DNA from: UBA5066 sp048500275
Lineage (GTDB): Bacteria; Acidobacteriota; Thermoanaerobaculia; UBA5066
Assembly: GCA_048500275.1 (NCBI GenBank)
Contig: JASNYI010000001.1
Span: 1,798,001-1,862,000, forward strand
Direction: 5' to 3'
Length of the DNA: 64,000 nucleotides
Under the pieces are notes generated by a model. The model worked only from the letters and a program-made list of their open reading frames with translations. It made no database searches and was not told where the DNA came from. Below, one piece after another: positions 52,777-60,061 of the stretch; the first letter of the stretch is position 1; each line of letters starts with the position of its first letter. A program made the position numbers and the translations under genes.

Positions 52777-54423
52777 TCAGTACTCCGGCCCCGACACGGG
52801 CCGCGCGTCGGACGGGGGCGGGGCCTCCCCGGCGAGCCTCGCCCTCACGGCCCGCGCCACCCGAAGCCCGTCGAGCGAGGCCGAGACGATTCCCCCCGCG
52901 AAGCCCGCCCCCTCCCCGGCGGGGAAGAGGCCCGGCAGGGAGGGCGACTCGCACGCCTCGTTCCGCTCGATCCGGATCGGCGAGGAGGTCCGCGACTCGG
53001 GGGCGACGAGGACCGCCGCTTCCGAGACGAAGCCGCGCATCTTCCGGTCGAAGAAGCGGAGCGCCTCGGCGAGCGCGGTCAGGTAGGGCGCGGGGTAGAC
53101 CGCGTCGAGGCGGCTCGGGACGCAGGCGGGCGTGTAGGTCCCGCGGGGGAGCGCCCGCGGGGCGCGGCCGGCCAGGAAGTCGGTGACGCGGATCGCTGGG
53201 GCGGCGTACGTTCCGCCGCCGGCCTCGAAGGCCGCCCGCTCGACGCGCCGCTGGAAGGCGACGCCCCGGAGGACCTCGGGGCCCGGCTCGGCGGCGAAGT
53301 CGGAGAGGTGCGTCTGGACGACGAGGCCGGAGTTCGCGAAGCCCGAGCCGCGCTTGTAGCGCGACATGCCGTTCGTCACGACGCCCCCCGGCTCCGACGA
53401 GCAGGCGATCACCTCGCCGCCGGGGCACATGCAGAACGTGTAGACCCCGCGCCCGCCCGACGTCTGCGCCGTCATCTTGTAGTCGGCCGGCATGACGCCG
53501 CAGGAGGAGGCGACGCGGCCGTACTGGATCAGGTCCACGTCGTCCTGCGGGTGCTCGATCCGAACCCCCATCGCGAACGCCTTCGCCGACATCGCGACGC
53601 CCCGCGCGTGGAGCCGCTCGACCGTGTCGCGCGCCGAGTGGCCGAGGGCGAAGATCGCCGCGTCGCACGCGACCTCTTCGCCGGTCTCGAGGAGGAGGGC
53701 GCGGAGCGGCCCGCCGTCGCCGTCGCGGAGGACGTCGACGACCTTCGCGCGGTAGCGCAGCTCGGCGCCGCGGCCCTGGAGATGCCTGCGGATGTTGCGC
53801 AGGACGACGACGAGGCGGTCGGTCCCGATGTGCGGCTTGCCGTCGTAGAGGATGGTGTCGGGCGCGCCGAAGCGGTGGAGCGTCTCGAGGACGACGGCGA
53901 TCTTGTCGTGCCGCTTGCCGCAGGTCAGCTTGCCGTCGCTGAAGGTCCCCGCGCCCCCCTCGCCGAACTGCACGTTCGACTCCGGGTCGAACTCGCCCGA
54001 CTTCCAGAAGCGCATCACGTGCCGGTAGCGCTCCTCGGCCGCGTCGCCCCGCTCGAGGACGACGAGGGAGACCCCCGCGTCGGCCAGGGCGAGCGCCGCA
54101 AAGAGGCCGGCGGGGCCGGTCCCGACGACGGCGACGCGGGCCTTGCGCTCGAGGGGCGGGAGGAGGAGCTCCGGGGCGCGCCGCGCCGCGGCCGGCTCGA
54201 GGGAGAGAGGCGGCTCCGGCGGCGTGGCGGGCGGCTCGGCGAGCGTCAGCTCGACGGCGTAGTCGTAGAGGAGGTCGGGCTTTTTCCGCGCGTCGAGCGA
54301 GCGGCGGACGACCTCGACCTCCGAGACGGAGCCGGGCGGAACGGCGAGGAGGCGGGCGAGGAGGGCTTCGTCCGGCGCCTGCGGGGCGCGGAGCCTGACG
54401 CCCGAGAGGCGGTAGCGCGGCAC
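52777..54423 (-). CDS. FAD-dependent dehydrogenase, COG2509 type
   Basis: A 548-residue flavoprotein. An N-terminal ~90-residue domain precedes the dinucleotide-binding motif VAVVGTGPAGLFAALALADAG (~97-117). ESNVQFGEGGAGTFSDGKL, CMCPGGEVIACSSEPGG and LFPAGEGAGFAGGIVSA are signatures of this widespread, uncharacterised group. Oxidoreductase activity is likely, the substrate unknown. The GTG start is divergent from the CYTH gene with only 18 bp between, and TAGAAT lies 7 nt upstream on its strand. Confidence 0.88.
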   Translation of the reverse strand: MPRYRLSGVRLRAPQAPDEALLARLLAVPPGSVSEVEVVRRSLDARKKPDLLYDYAVELTLAEPPATPPEPPLSLEPAAARRAPELLLPPLERKARVAVVGTGPAGLFAALALADAGVSLVVLERGDAAEERYRHVMRFWKSGEFDPESNVQFGEGGAGTFSDGKLTCGKRHDKIAVVLETLHRFGAPDTILYDGKPHIGTDRLVVVLRNIRRHLQGRGAELRYRAKVVDVLRDGDGGPLRALLLETGEEVACDAAIFALGHSARDTVERLHARGVAMSAKAFAMGVRIEHPQDDVDLIQYGRVASSCGVMPADYKMTAQTSGGRGVYTFCMCPGGEVIACSSEPGGVVTNGMSRYKRGSGFANSGLVVQTHLSDFAAEPGPEVLRGVAFQRRVERAAFEAGGGTYAAPAIRVTDFLAGRAPRALPRGTYTPACVPSRLDAVYPAPYLTALAEALRFFDRKMRGFVSEAAVLVAPESRTSSPIRIERNEACESPSLPGLFPAGEGAGFAGGIVSASLDGLRVARAVRARLAGEAPPPSDARPVSGPEY

Positions 54424-54429
54424 GGCCGC

Positions 54430-54436
54430 TATTCTA
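54430..54436. promoter_or_regulatory. Shared divergent -10 box TATTCTA
   Basis: The 7 bp read TATTCT on the plus strand, 6 nt before the CYTH GTG. They read TAGAAT on the minus strand, 7 nt before the FAD-dehydrogenase GTG. Two leaderless promoters would thus share one set of bases in an 18-bp gap and exclude each other. Confidence 0.5.
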
Positions 54437-54441
54437 GGGAG

Positions 54442-55008
54442 GTGACGGACGGCCCCCGCGAGATCGAGGCGAAGTTCCGGGTCGGGAACCGCGAGGCCCT
54501 CGAGGCGCGCCTTCGCGCGCTCGGCGCGGCCCCGGGTCCGCTCGAGAACGAGGTGAACCTCCTCCTCGACGACGACGTCCTCTCCCTCCGGCGGGCCGGG
54601 CGCGCGCTGCGCGTCAGGACCGTGAACGGGCGCGGCGTCCTGACGTTCAAGGGCCCGGCGACGTTCGACGGGGGCGTGAAGGAGCGCCTCGAGCTGGAGA
54701 GCGGCGTGGACGAGCCGTCCGCGGTCCTCTCCCTCCTCGACGCCCTCGGCTACCGCCCCCGCTTCCGCTACGAGAAGAGGCGGACGCCCTGGCGCTTCGC
54801 CGAGCCCGTGCGCCCTCTCGTCGTCCTCGACGAGACCCCGCTCGGCCTCTTCGCCGAGATCGAGGGCGAGGCCGGCGCCGTGCGCCTCCTCGCCGGCGAG
54901 CTTCAGGTGGCCGAGGCCGACTTCCTCAGGGCCTCCTACTGGGGCCTCTGGGTCGCGGCGCGCGAGCGCGACCCTTCCCTCCCCGAGGACATGCTCTTCT
55001 CCCGATGA
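54442..55008 (+). CDS. CYTH-domain protein (triphosphate tunnel / class IV adenylate cyclase family)
   Basis: A 188-residue protein with the ExExK motif at the start (EIEAKFRV, residues 7-14), basic strands (RALRVRTVNGRGVLTFKGP, KERLELE), YEKRRTPWR, and acidic FAEIEGE. CYTH enzymes bind triphosphates in a charged tunnel; members are adenylate cyclases, thiamine triphosphatases or tripolyphosphatases. Which reaction applies is not visible. Its stop overlaps the next ATG as ATGA. Confidence 0.85.
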   Translation: MTDGPREIEAKFRVGNREALEARLRALGAAPGPLENEVNLLLDDDVLSLRRAGRALRVRTVNGRGVLTFKGPATFDGGVKERLELESGVDEPSAVLSLLDALGYRPRFRYEKRRTPWRFAEPVRPLVVLDETPLGLFAEIEGEAGAVRLLAGELQVAEADFLRASYWGLWVAARERDPSLPEDMLFSR

Positions 55009-55733
55009 AGGCGCTCGTCCCGGCCGCCGGCTTCGGTACACGGTTCCGCCCCGCCACGCTCACGACGCCCAAGCCGCTCCTCCCGCTCCTCGGCGTCCCG
55101 ATCCTCGTCCGCCTCTTCCGGCACCTGAAGGCCGAGGGCGTGACCTCCGCGGTGCTGAACGCCCACCACCTCGCCGACGAGCTCATGGCGGCTGTCGGCA
55201 GCACGTGCGAGGGAATCCCGGTGGCGTTCTCGCGGGAAGACCCGATCCTCGGGACGGCCGGGGCCATCCGGTGCGCGGCCGAGCGCGGCCTCCTGGGCGA
55301 CGAGGCCTTCCTCGTCGTCAACGGCGACCTCTTCACGACGCTTCCCTTCGCTCCGCTTCGCGCCGCCTTCGCGGCCCCCGGCGTCGTCTCCGCCCTCGGC
55401 GTCCTCCCGCACGCGATGCCGGGGGAGACGGCCCTCTGGGGCGACGCCTCGGGAAGGCTCGTCTCGCTCGGCAACGACCGGCCCTTCCCGGGGGCGACCG
55501 GGCCCTGGCTCTTCACCGGCCTCCAGCTCGCGTCGCCCGCGCTCGTCGAGCGGATCCCGCCCGGCGTGTCGGAGCTGGCGCGCCACGTCCTGCGCCCCTC
55601 GGTCGAGAAACGGGACGGCGCCTTCGCGCTCGCCCCGTACCGCGTCCCCGGGGACGGACTCTGGTTCGACCTCGGCTCGCCGGCGAAGCTCGCGGCGGCC
55701 GAAGAGGCGATCCGGGCCGCGGGTCTCGCCTGA
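55005..55733 (+). CDS. NDP-sugar nucleotidyltransferase (MurU/RmlA-like)
   Basis: A 242-residue nucleotidyltransferase. It has the activated-phosphate motif AAGFGTRFRPATLTTPKPLLPLLG, NAHHLAD, EDPILGTAGAIR, and VVNGDLF with the metal aspartate. This short type resembles MurNAc-1-phosphate uridylyltransferase and other sugar-1-phosphate nucleotidyltransferases. No kinase partner (amgK) is adjacent, so the sugar is uncertain. Coupled to the CYTH gene by a 4-nt overlap; convergent with the pseudopilin gene (3 bp apart). Confidence 0.87.
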   Translation: MKALVPAAGFGTRFRPATLTTPKPLLPLLGVPILVRLFRHLKAEGVTSAVLNAHHLADELMAAVGSTCEGIPVAFSREDPILGTAGAIRCAAERGLLGDEAFLVVNGDLFTTLPFAPLRAAFAAPGVVSALGVLPHAMPGETALWGDASGRLVSLGNDRPFPGATGPWLFTGLQLASPALVERIPPGVSELARHVLRPSVEKRDGAFALAPYRVPGDGLWFDLGSPAKLAAAEEAIRAAGLA

Positions 55734-55736
55734 CCG

Positions 55737-56342
55737 TCACCAGACCCGGACCCACGTCCCGCGCGCGGCGGCCCAGTCATAGATCCGGATCGTCGCGGTC
55801 CCGGGCGAGAGGCGGACCAGGGACTGGCGGCTCCGCCCGTCGCCGAGCCAGACCGAGCCGGGCGAGCAGTCCCCGAAGGGGGAGAAGCTCGCGATGTCGG
55901 AGCGGCCGAAGCGGACCGGGTCCGACAGGTCGCCGACCGGGTTGCCGCTCGGGTCGCGAGCCAGGAAGCCGGGTATGAAGGCGACGGTCACCTTCGGCCA
56001 GCGGCTCTTCACGGAGAGGGGGCCGAAGACGAGAGGGTCGACCCCGCGGTCGATGTCGTCGGACCGCACGCCGTCACCGTCACCGTCCTGGTGGACCTGG
56101 AGCGTCAGGTCCCCGTCGCGAGCGACCCACTTCACCCCGCAGTAGGCGCCGCGGTGGATGGCGCGGGCACGGGCCATGTTGAAGACCGTTGCGACCTCGT
56201 GCGTCGCGGCGCGAAGCGTGGCCATCCCGACGTAGGCGTGGAGAGCGGCAGCCGAGAGGCCGGCGCCGATGGAGAGGATGGCGAGGGTCGTGAGGAGCTC
56301 GGGGAGCGAGAGGCCCCGGGTGGAACGGCGGGGGGTCGGCAC
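55737..56342 (-). CDS. GspH/FimT-type pseudopilin
   Basis: A 201-residue minor pseudopilin. It has a short basic leader, a prepilin-peptidase site in RGLSLPELL (glycine before the cut, glutamate at +5) and a hydrophobic helix (LTTLAILSIGAGLSAAALHAY). The GspH-type C-terminal domain follows. It would be processed by a type IV prepilin peptidase and placed in a pilus or secretion pseudopilus. GTG start after CCGGAG. No other pilin gene is nearby; comEA is just upstream on the same strand. Confidence 0.85.
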   Translation of the reverse strand: MPTPRRSTRGLSLPELLTTLAILSIGAGLSAAALHAYVGMATLRAATHEVATVFNMARARAIHRGAYCGVKWVARDGDLTLQVHQDGDGDGVRSDDIDRGVDPLVFGPLSVKSRWPKVTVAFIPGFLARDPSGNPVGDLSDPVRFGRSDIASFSPFGDCSPGSVWLGDGRSRQSLVRLSPGTATIRIYDWAAARGTWVRVW

Positions 56343-56417
56343 GGCGTCTCCGGACGGCGGGGGGTTCGTCGGAAGGCGGACGCGGGCCGGGGGCGGTCCC
56401 CCGGCCCGCGCGGCGTG

Positions 56418-56828
56418 TCAGCGTCCGGCCTTCTCCGGGGCGGCGGGGGTCTTCGCCTTCGGCGCGGCCTTGGCGGTTCCCGTCCCCTTCGAGCTGACTT
56501 TCTCGGTGAGCGTCGTGGGGCCCGAGACGGAGACGTAGGGCCTGAGGGTCGCGAACATCTTCTCGCCGATCCCGCTCACCTCCATCAGGTCCTCGGCGCG
56601 CTTGAAGGCGCCGTGCTTCTCGCGGTGGGCGAGGATCTTCCCGGCGAGCGACGGCCCCACGCGGGGGAGGCGGGCGAGCTCGTCGGCGGAGGCCTGGTTG
56701 ACGTTGACGGTCTTCTTCGCCGGGGCGGCGGCGGCCTCGTCCGCGGCAGGCGCGGCGGAGGCGGTTGCGAGGAGGGCGACGAGCCCGAGGGCGAGGGCGA
56801 ACGTGCGGGCGGCGGTGCGAGCGAACAT
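56418..56828 (-). CDS. comEA: ComEA-like helix-hairpin-helix DNA-binding protein
   Basis: A 136-residue exported protein. Signal peptide (FALALGLVALLATASAAPA) then a helix-hairpin-helix pair (VNVNQASADELARLPRVGPSLAGKIL, key LPRVGPSLAGKIL, and LMEVSGIGEKMF). The tail is Lys/Ala/Pro-rich. ComEA binds incoming DNA in the periplasm during natural transformation. The pseudopilin gene downstream supports a competence-pilus link, though the DNA channel gene comEC is not seen. Confidence 0.86.
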   Translation of the reverse strand: MFARTAARTFALALGLVALLATASAAPAADEAAAAPAKKTVNVNQASADELARLPRVGPSLAGKILAHREKHGAFKRAEDLMEVSGIGEKMFATLRPYVSVSGPTTLTEKVSSKGTGTAKAAPKAKTPAAPEKAGR

Positions 56829-57086
56829 GGGGTCTCCCTTTCTTTCTGCGTCGTTGCCCCGGTGCGGGGCGGTGGCGGGATCGGGGCTTCTGTCGATTCG
56901 TCTCTCCTTCGTGCGGGCGGCCGCGGCCGGTTACGGTCTCCTCGTCATCCCGTCCCTCCCTTCCTTCCTGCGTTCGACTCGTGATGCCGGGTCCATCGCA
57001 ACGCGGGTGCCCCGGGCCGCCTAAGGGGTCAAGCCATTGAAAGGAAATCGTTTGTTTCTGGCCGGCGGCCTGCGCTGCGAGCCGCG
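56829..57086. other. Non-coding stretch, nothing clear
   Basis: Between comEA and the palindromes I see no gene with a ribosome-binding site, RNA gene or strong hairpin. A lone CTGTCG half-site lies near 56890. Confidence 0.5.
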
Positions 57087-57104
57087 CGACAGGATTTCCT
57101 GTCG
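57087..57104. promoter_or_regulatory. 18-bp palindrome 1 (distal operator)
   Basis: CGACAGGATTTCCTGTCG, a perfect 8-bp inverted repeat with a TT spacer, ~148 bp before the predicted start of the LuxR-type regulator RNA. Confidence 0.65.
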
Positions 57105-57179
57105 GGCAGCACGTCGCGCCAGACCCGGCGACGGCTTCCCGAGCGGCCGGCGCCCCCGATCGACGAATCGGGGTGGTTT

Positions 57180-57197
57180 CGACAGAAAAACCTGTCG
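57180..57197. promoter_or_regulatory. 18-bp palindrome 2 (proximal operator)
   Basis: CGACAGAAAAACCTGTCG; its complement matches palindrome 1 in 16 of 18 bases. The centre lies ~55 bp before the predicted RNA start, a usual place for an activator. Centre-to-centre distance to palindrome 1 is 93 bp, close to nine helical turns. Confidence 0.65.
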
Positions 57198-57231
57198 CCG
57201 GGCTTCCGGCAGTTCGCGCCGGCCGACGCGC

Positions 57232-57237
57232 TAAGAT
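57232..57237 (+). promoter_or_regulatory. -10 box TAAGAT of the LuxR-type regulator
   Basis: TAAGAT predicts RNA starting near 57244, ahead of the leader ORF. No good -35 is visible, which fits an activator-dependent promoter. Confidence 0.4.
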
Positions 57238-57267
57238 GCGACGGTCTCGTCAGAGCGGAGGATTGGA

Positions 57268-57339
57268 GTGCCGAAAGGGTCCCGGCAGATGGGCAGCTCC
57301 GTGGGCGCGTGCCCCGGCAGCGCGGGGAGCCGCGCTTGA
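57268..57339 (+). CDS. Possible 23-residue leader peptide ahead of the LuxR-type gene
   Basis: A GTG start behind a well-spaced GGAGG (57257-57261) opens 23 codons (starting M-P-K-G-S-R-Q-M-G) and ends in TGA at 57337-57339. The stop overlaps the TTG start of the regulator as TTGA. Translation of the regulator would then depend on that of the leader. The codons show no family and no run of one amino acid. Confidence 0.4.
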   Translation: MPKGSRQMGSSVGACPGSAGSRA

Positions 57340-57989
57340 TTCGGCGCGCCCGTTCGCCCCTCCTCCTCCTCGAGGGCGATCCCTGGAGGCGCGAGAGCCT
57401 CGTGTCGTTCCTCGAGGGCGAGGGGTTCGAGGTCGTCACCGAGGACGTGCCCGCAGCCCGCGCGCCGGAGTTCGTGTTCCTCGACCTGGACGACGAACCG
57501 GGCTCGCCGACGGCGCGCATCGAGCGGGTCCGTCTCCACTACCGGGAGGCGAAGGTCGTCGCCTTCGTCCGCGAGGTGAACGCGCGGACGACGTTCCCCT
57601 GCCTGATGGCCGGCGTGAAGGGGATCCTCCCGCACTCGGCGGGCGCCGCCGAGCTGAGGCACGCGATCCGCTGCATCCGCGAGGGCTCCCTCTGGACGCC
57701 GCGCGCCGTCCTCTCCGAGTGGGTCGAGAGGGTCGCCCGGCTCGGCCTCGGGGCCGGCCACGCCTTCACCCGCGCGGAGCAGCGGGTCCTCGAGGCCGTC
57801 CGCGACGAGCTCCCGAACAAGGAGATCGCCCGCCGCCTCGGCGTGACCGAGGCGACGGTGAAGTTCCACGTCGGCAAGCTCCTGAAGAAGACGGGCGCCG
57901 CGGACCGCCGCGAGCTGGGCCGCTTCGCGAGCGAGACGCTCCCCGCCCTCGTCGGCGGCAACGGCGGCGACCGGCCCGCCTCGGACTAG
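57336..57989 (+). CDS. LuxR/NarL-family response regulator
   Basis: A 217-residue regulator. The N-terminal receiver-like domain keeps LLLLEGDPWRRESL, the phospho-acceptor candidate in VFLDLDDEP and the lysine in GVKGILP; the conserved Thr/Ser is less clear. The C-terminal GerE-type HTH (~145-200) has FTRAEQRVLEAVRDELPNKEIARRLGVTEATVKFHVGKLLKKTG. TTG at 57336 is chosen for its overlap with the leader stop and GGGGAG upstream; a GTG at 57309 would add nine residues. No partner kinase is adjacent. The paired palindromes upstream suggest dimer binding and autoregulation. Confidence 0.85.
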   Translation: MIRRARSPLLLLEGDPWRRESLVSFLEGEGFEVVTEDVPAARAPEFVFLDLDDEPGSPTARIERVRLHYREAKVVAFVREVNARTTFPCLMAGVKGILPHSAGAAELRHAIRCIREGSLWTPRAVLSEWVERVARLGLGAGHAFTRAEQRVLEAVRDELPNKEIARRLGVTEATVKFHVGKLLKKTGAADRRELGRFASETLPALVGGNGGDRPASD

Positions 57990-58003
57990 ACTCGGGTCTA
58001 GTC
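57984..58003 (+). terminator. Perfect hairpin spanning the regulator's stop codon
   Basis: GACTAGAC and GTCTAGTC flank a TCGG tetraloop, and the stop TAG lies in the left arm. There is no T-tract. Confidence 0.4.
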
Positions 58004-58159
58004 GGCGCTCGCCCCCGGTTGAATCTCTGTCTCGACTATTTTCTGCGGATACCTAGACCGGGAGAGCGTGGCGACGACCGCGAAACGGAGACATATTCTC
58101 CGTGGTCCCAGAGGCCGGGAGCCTCGCACTCCTCCGAAGGGACTCTCACTCCTCCGCAC
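58004..58159. other. Non-coding stretch after the LuxR-type gene
   Basis: It holds a short direct repeat (CACTCCTCCG at about 58125 and 58147). No start codon with a ribosome-binding site opens a credible gene. Confidence 0.45.
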
Positions 58160-58202
58160 GGGGCGGTTGCGCGGGCCGGTGCAACCGCCCCCCTCTTTCT
58201 TC
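58160..58202 (+). terminator. Intrinsic terminator
   Basis: An 11-bp stem (GGGGCGGTTGC/GCAACCGCCCC) with a 10-nt loop, followed by a CTCTTTCTT tail. It insulates ubiA from the LuxR-type gene. Confidence 0.6.
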
Positions 58203-58270
58203 CGGAGGATCGTCACCCCAGTGCCAGGCGGGGACCGCGTGTGCACGCCACCGCACGCTTCCGCACGCTT

Positions 58271-58331
58271 CCGTGCCAGGCATGAAGTCGTGTATTGTTT
58301 GTATCAATACACGCTTTCATGCCTGGCACGG
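58271..58331. repeat. Dispersed palindromic repeat B, inverted pair
   Basis: Two 27-bp arms match in 25 positions around a 7-nt TTTGTAT loop; the right arm ends CATGCCTGGCACGG. Each arm is a unit of the repeat found at 44978-45012. A degenerate GTGCCAGGC lies nearby at about 58220. Confidence 0.8.
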
Positions 58332-58362
58332 TCTCGGGGGGTTCCCTCCCCGCACCCTCGCT

Positions 58363-58368
58363 TACACT
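58363..58368 (+). promoter_or_regulatory. -10 box TACACT, leaderless-type promoter of the UbiA gene
   Basis: TACACT lies 9 nt before the ATG at 58378, and there is no Shine-Dalgarno. Confidence 0.4.
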
Positions 58369-58377
58369 CCCCCGCCG

Positions 58378-59229
58378 ATGCCGACCGCCCGGGACTTCCT
58401 CTCCCTCGTCGTCTTCGCCCACACGGTCTTCGCGCTGCCGTTCGCGCTCCTCTCGGCGGTCCTGGCGGCCAACGGGGTGCCCGAGGGACGGACCCTTTTC
58501 TGGATCCTCGTCGCCATGGTCGGCGCGCGCTCGGCGGCGATGTCGTTCAACCGGATCGTCGACCGGCACATCGACGCGAAGAACCCCCGGACCGCGCGGC
58601 GCGAGATCCCCGCGGGGGTCGTCTCGCCGGCCGCGGCCGCCCTCTTCTGCGTCGGCTCGGCGGTCCTCTTCGTCGTCGCCGCCGCCCAGCTGAATCGCCT
58701 CTGCCTCCTCCTCTCGCCCGTCGCCCTGGCCGTCGTCCTCGGCTACTCGTACGCGAAGCGCTTCACTCCGCTGGCCCACCTCTTCCTCGGCCTCGCCCTG
58801 GCCATCGCCCCGGTGGGGGCCTGGATCGCCGTCACGGGGGCCTTCGCCCTCCCGCCCGTCCTCCTCGGTCTCGCGGTCCTCTTCTGGGTGGCCGGCTTCG
58901 ACGTCCTCTACAGCCTCCAGGACGAGGAGTTCGACCGGGCGCACGGCCTGCGCTCGATCCCGGCCCGGTTCGGGGCGCCGAAGGCGCTCCAGATCGCCCG
59001 CCTCTTCCACGGGGCGACGCTCGTCCTCCTCTACGCCGTCTTCCTCGCCGTCGACGGCGGCTGGCTCTTCGGCGCGGCGGTCGTCGTCGCCGGGGGGTTC
59101 CTCATCCGGCAGCACCGCCTCGTCTCCCCGGGCGACCTCTCCCGCGTCAACGCCGCCTTCTTCACCGCGAACGGCTGGCTCTCGGTGGCGGTCTTCGTTC
59201 TGGGCGCGGCCGACGTCCTCCTGCGGTAA
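58378..59229 (+). CDS. UbiA-family prenyltransferase (4-hydroxybenzoate or MqnP type)
   Basis: A 283-residue membrane enzyme with about eight hydrophobic segments. Both aspartate-rich motifs are present: NRIVDRHIDAKNPRTARRE and YSLQDEEFDRAHGLRSIP. It attaches a polyprenyl chain to an aromatic ring for ubiquinone or, through the futalosine pathway (MqnP), menaquinone. The RxIPAG..SP pattern fits both, and other quinone genes are not in view. It is followed by a deoxynucleoside kinase gene. Confidence 0.88.
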   Translation: MPTARDFLSLVVFAHTVFALPFALLSAVLAANGVPEGRTLFWILVAMVGARSAAMSFNRIVDRHIDAKNPRTARREIPAGVVSPAAAALFCVGSAVLFVVAAAQLNRLCLLLSPVALAVVLGYSYAKRFTPLAHLFLGLALAIAPVGAWIAVTGAFALPPVLLGLAVLFWVAGFDVLYSLQDEEFDRAHGLRSIPARFGAPKALQIARLFHGATLVLLYAVFLAVDGGWLFGAAVVVAGGFLIRQHRLVSPGDLSRVNAAFFTANGWLSVAVFVLGAADVLLR

Positions 59230-59232
59230 CCT
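59227..59232 (+). promoter_or_regulatory. -10 box TAACCT, leaderless-type promoter of the deoxynucleoside kinase gene
   Basis: TAACCT overlaps the UbiA stop and lies 9 nt before the GTG at 59242. Confidence 0.3.
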
Positions 59233-59241
59233 CTCGGCTCC

Positions 59242-59901
59242 GTGGGGGCCCCCAGCGCCGAGAAGTTCCCGCTCAGGCACATCGCGATCGAAGGACCGAT
59301 CGGCGTGGGGAAGACCTCGCTCGCCGGCCTCCTCGCCAAGCGCTTCTCCGGCACGCAGGTCCTCGAGGACGTCAAGAACCCGTTCCTCCCCGACTTCTAC
59401 GAGGGGCGAAAGGGAGCGGCCTTCCAGACGCAGATCTACTTCCTGCTCTCGCGCTACGGCCAGCAGCAGGAGATCGCGCAGATGGACCTCTTCAAGGAGC
59501 TCGTCATCGCCGACTACACGTTCGCCAAGGACAAGATCTTCGCGAACCTGAACCTCAGCGACGAGGAGATGCGCATCTACGAGAAGGTCTGGGGCCCTCT
59601 CTCCGAGGCGCTCCCGAAGCCCGACCTCGTCATCCACCTGACGGCCACCGTGGAGAACTGCCTCTCGCGCATCAAGCTGCGCGGGCGGTCGTTCGAGAAG
59701 TCGATCACGGGCGAGTACCTGAAGCAGCTCACCGAGGCCTACAACTACTTCTTCCACCACTACCGGGAAACCCCGCTTCTCGTGGTCGATACGAACCAGA
59801 TAGACTTCGTGAAACGGAAGGAGGACCTGGAGGACCTGATCCGCCAGATCACCCGGCCGTTCCGCGGTACCCAGTTCTACGTGCCGCGCGGATCCCGATA
59901 G
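59242..59901 (+). CDS. Deoxynucleoside kinase (dAK/dGK family)
   Basis: A 219-residue salvage kinase with the P-loop EGPIGVGKTSLA (~16-27), a substrate segment YFLLSRYGQQ, DYTFAKDKIFA and the lid RIKLRGRSFEKSI. It phosphorylates deoxynucleosides. The GTG start has no Shine-Dalgarno. It lies upstream of panBCD; a shared transcript is possible but a 160-bp gap separates them. Confidence 0.88.
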   Translation: MGAPSAEKFPLRHIAIEGPIGVGKTSLAGLLAKRFSGTQVLEDVKNPFLPDFYEGRKGAAFQTQIYFLLSRYGQQQEIAQMDLFKELVIADYTFAKDKIFANLNLSDEEMRIYEKVWGPLSEALPKPDLVIHLTATVENCLSRIKLRGRSFEKSITGEYLKQLTEAYNYFFHHYRETPLLVVDTNQIDFVKRKEDLEDLIRQITRPFRGTQFYVPRGSR

Positions 59902-60061
59902 GGACCGCGACGGCGGACACGGAAGGCGCGAGAAGGGCCGGACAGAGGCGAAGCGGTCGATCCCGGAAGGGACGGCCGACCCCCGCCGAGAGAAAGGCTC
60001 TCCCGCTCACCGCACGCGCGGGCTCCTGCCCCGCTCGTCGCCTCCCGTGCGGGAGGTTGCC

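Noticed and set aside
55005..55733. MurU assigned firmly as the function of the nucleotidyltransferase
   Set aside because: The AmgK kinase partner is missing and related RmlA/ManC-type enzymes share the same motifs.
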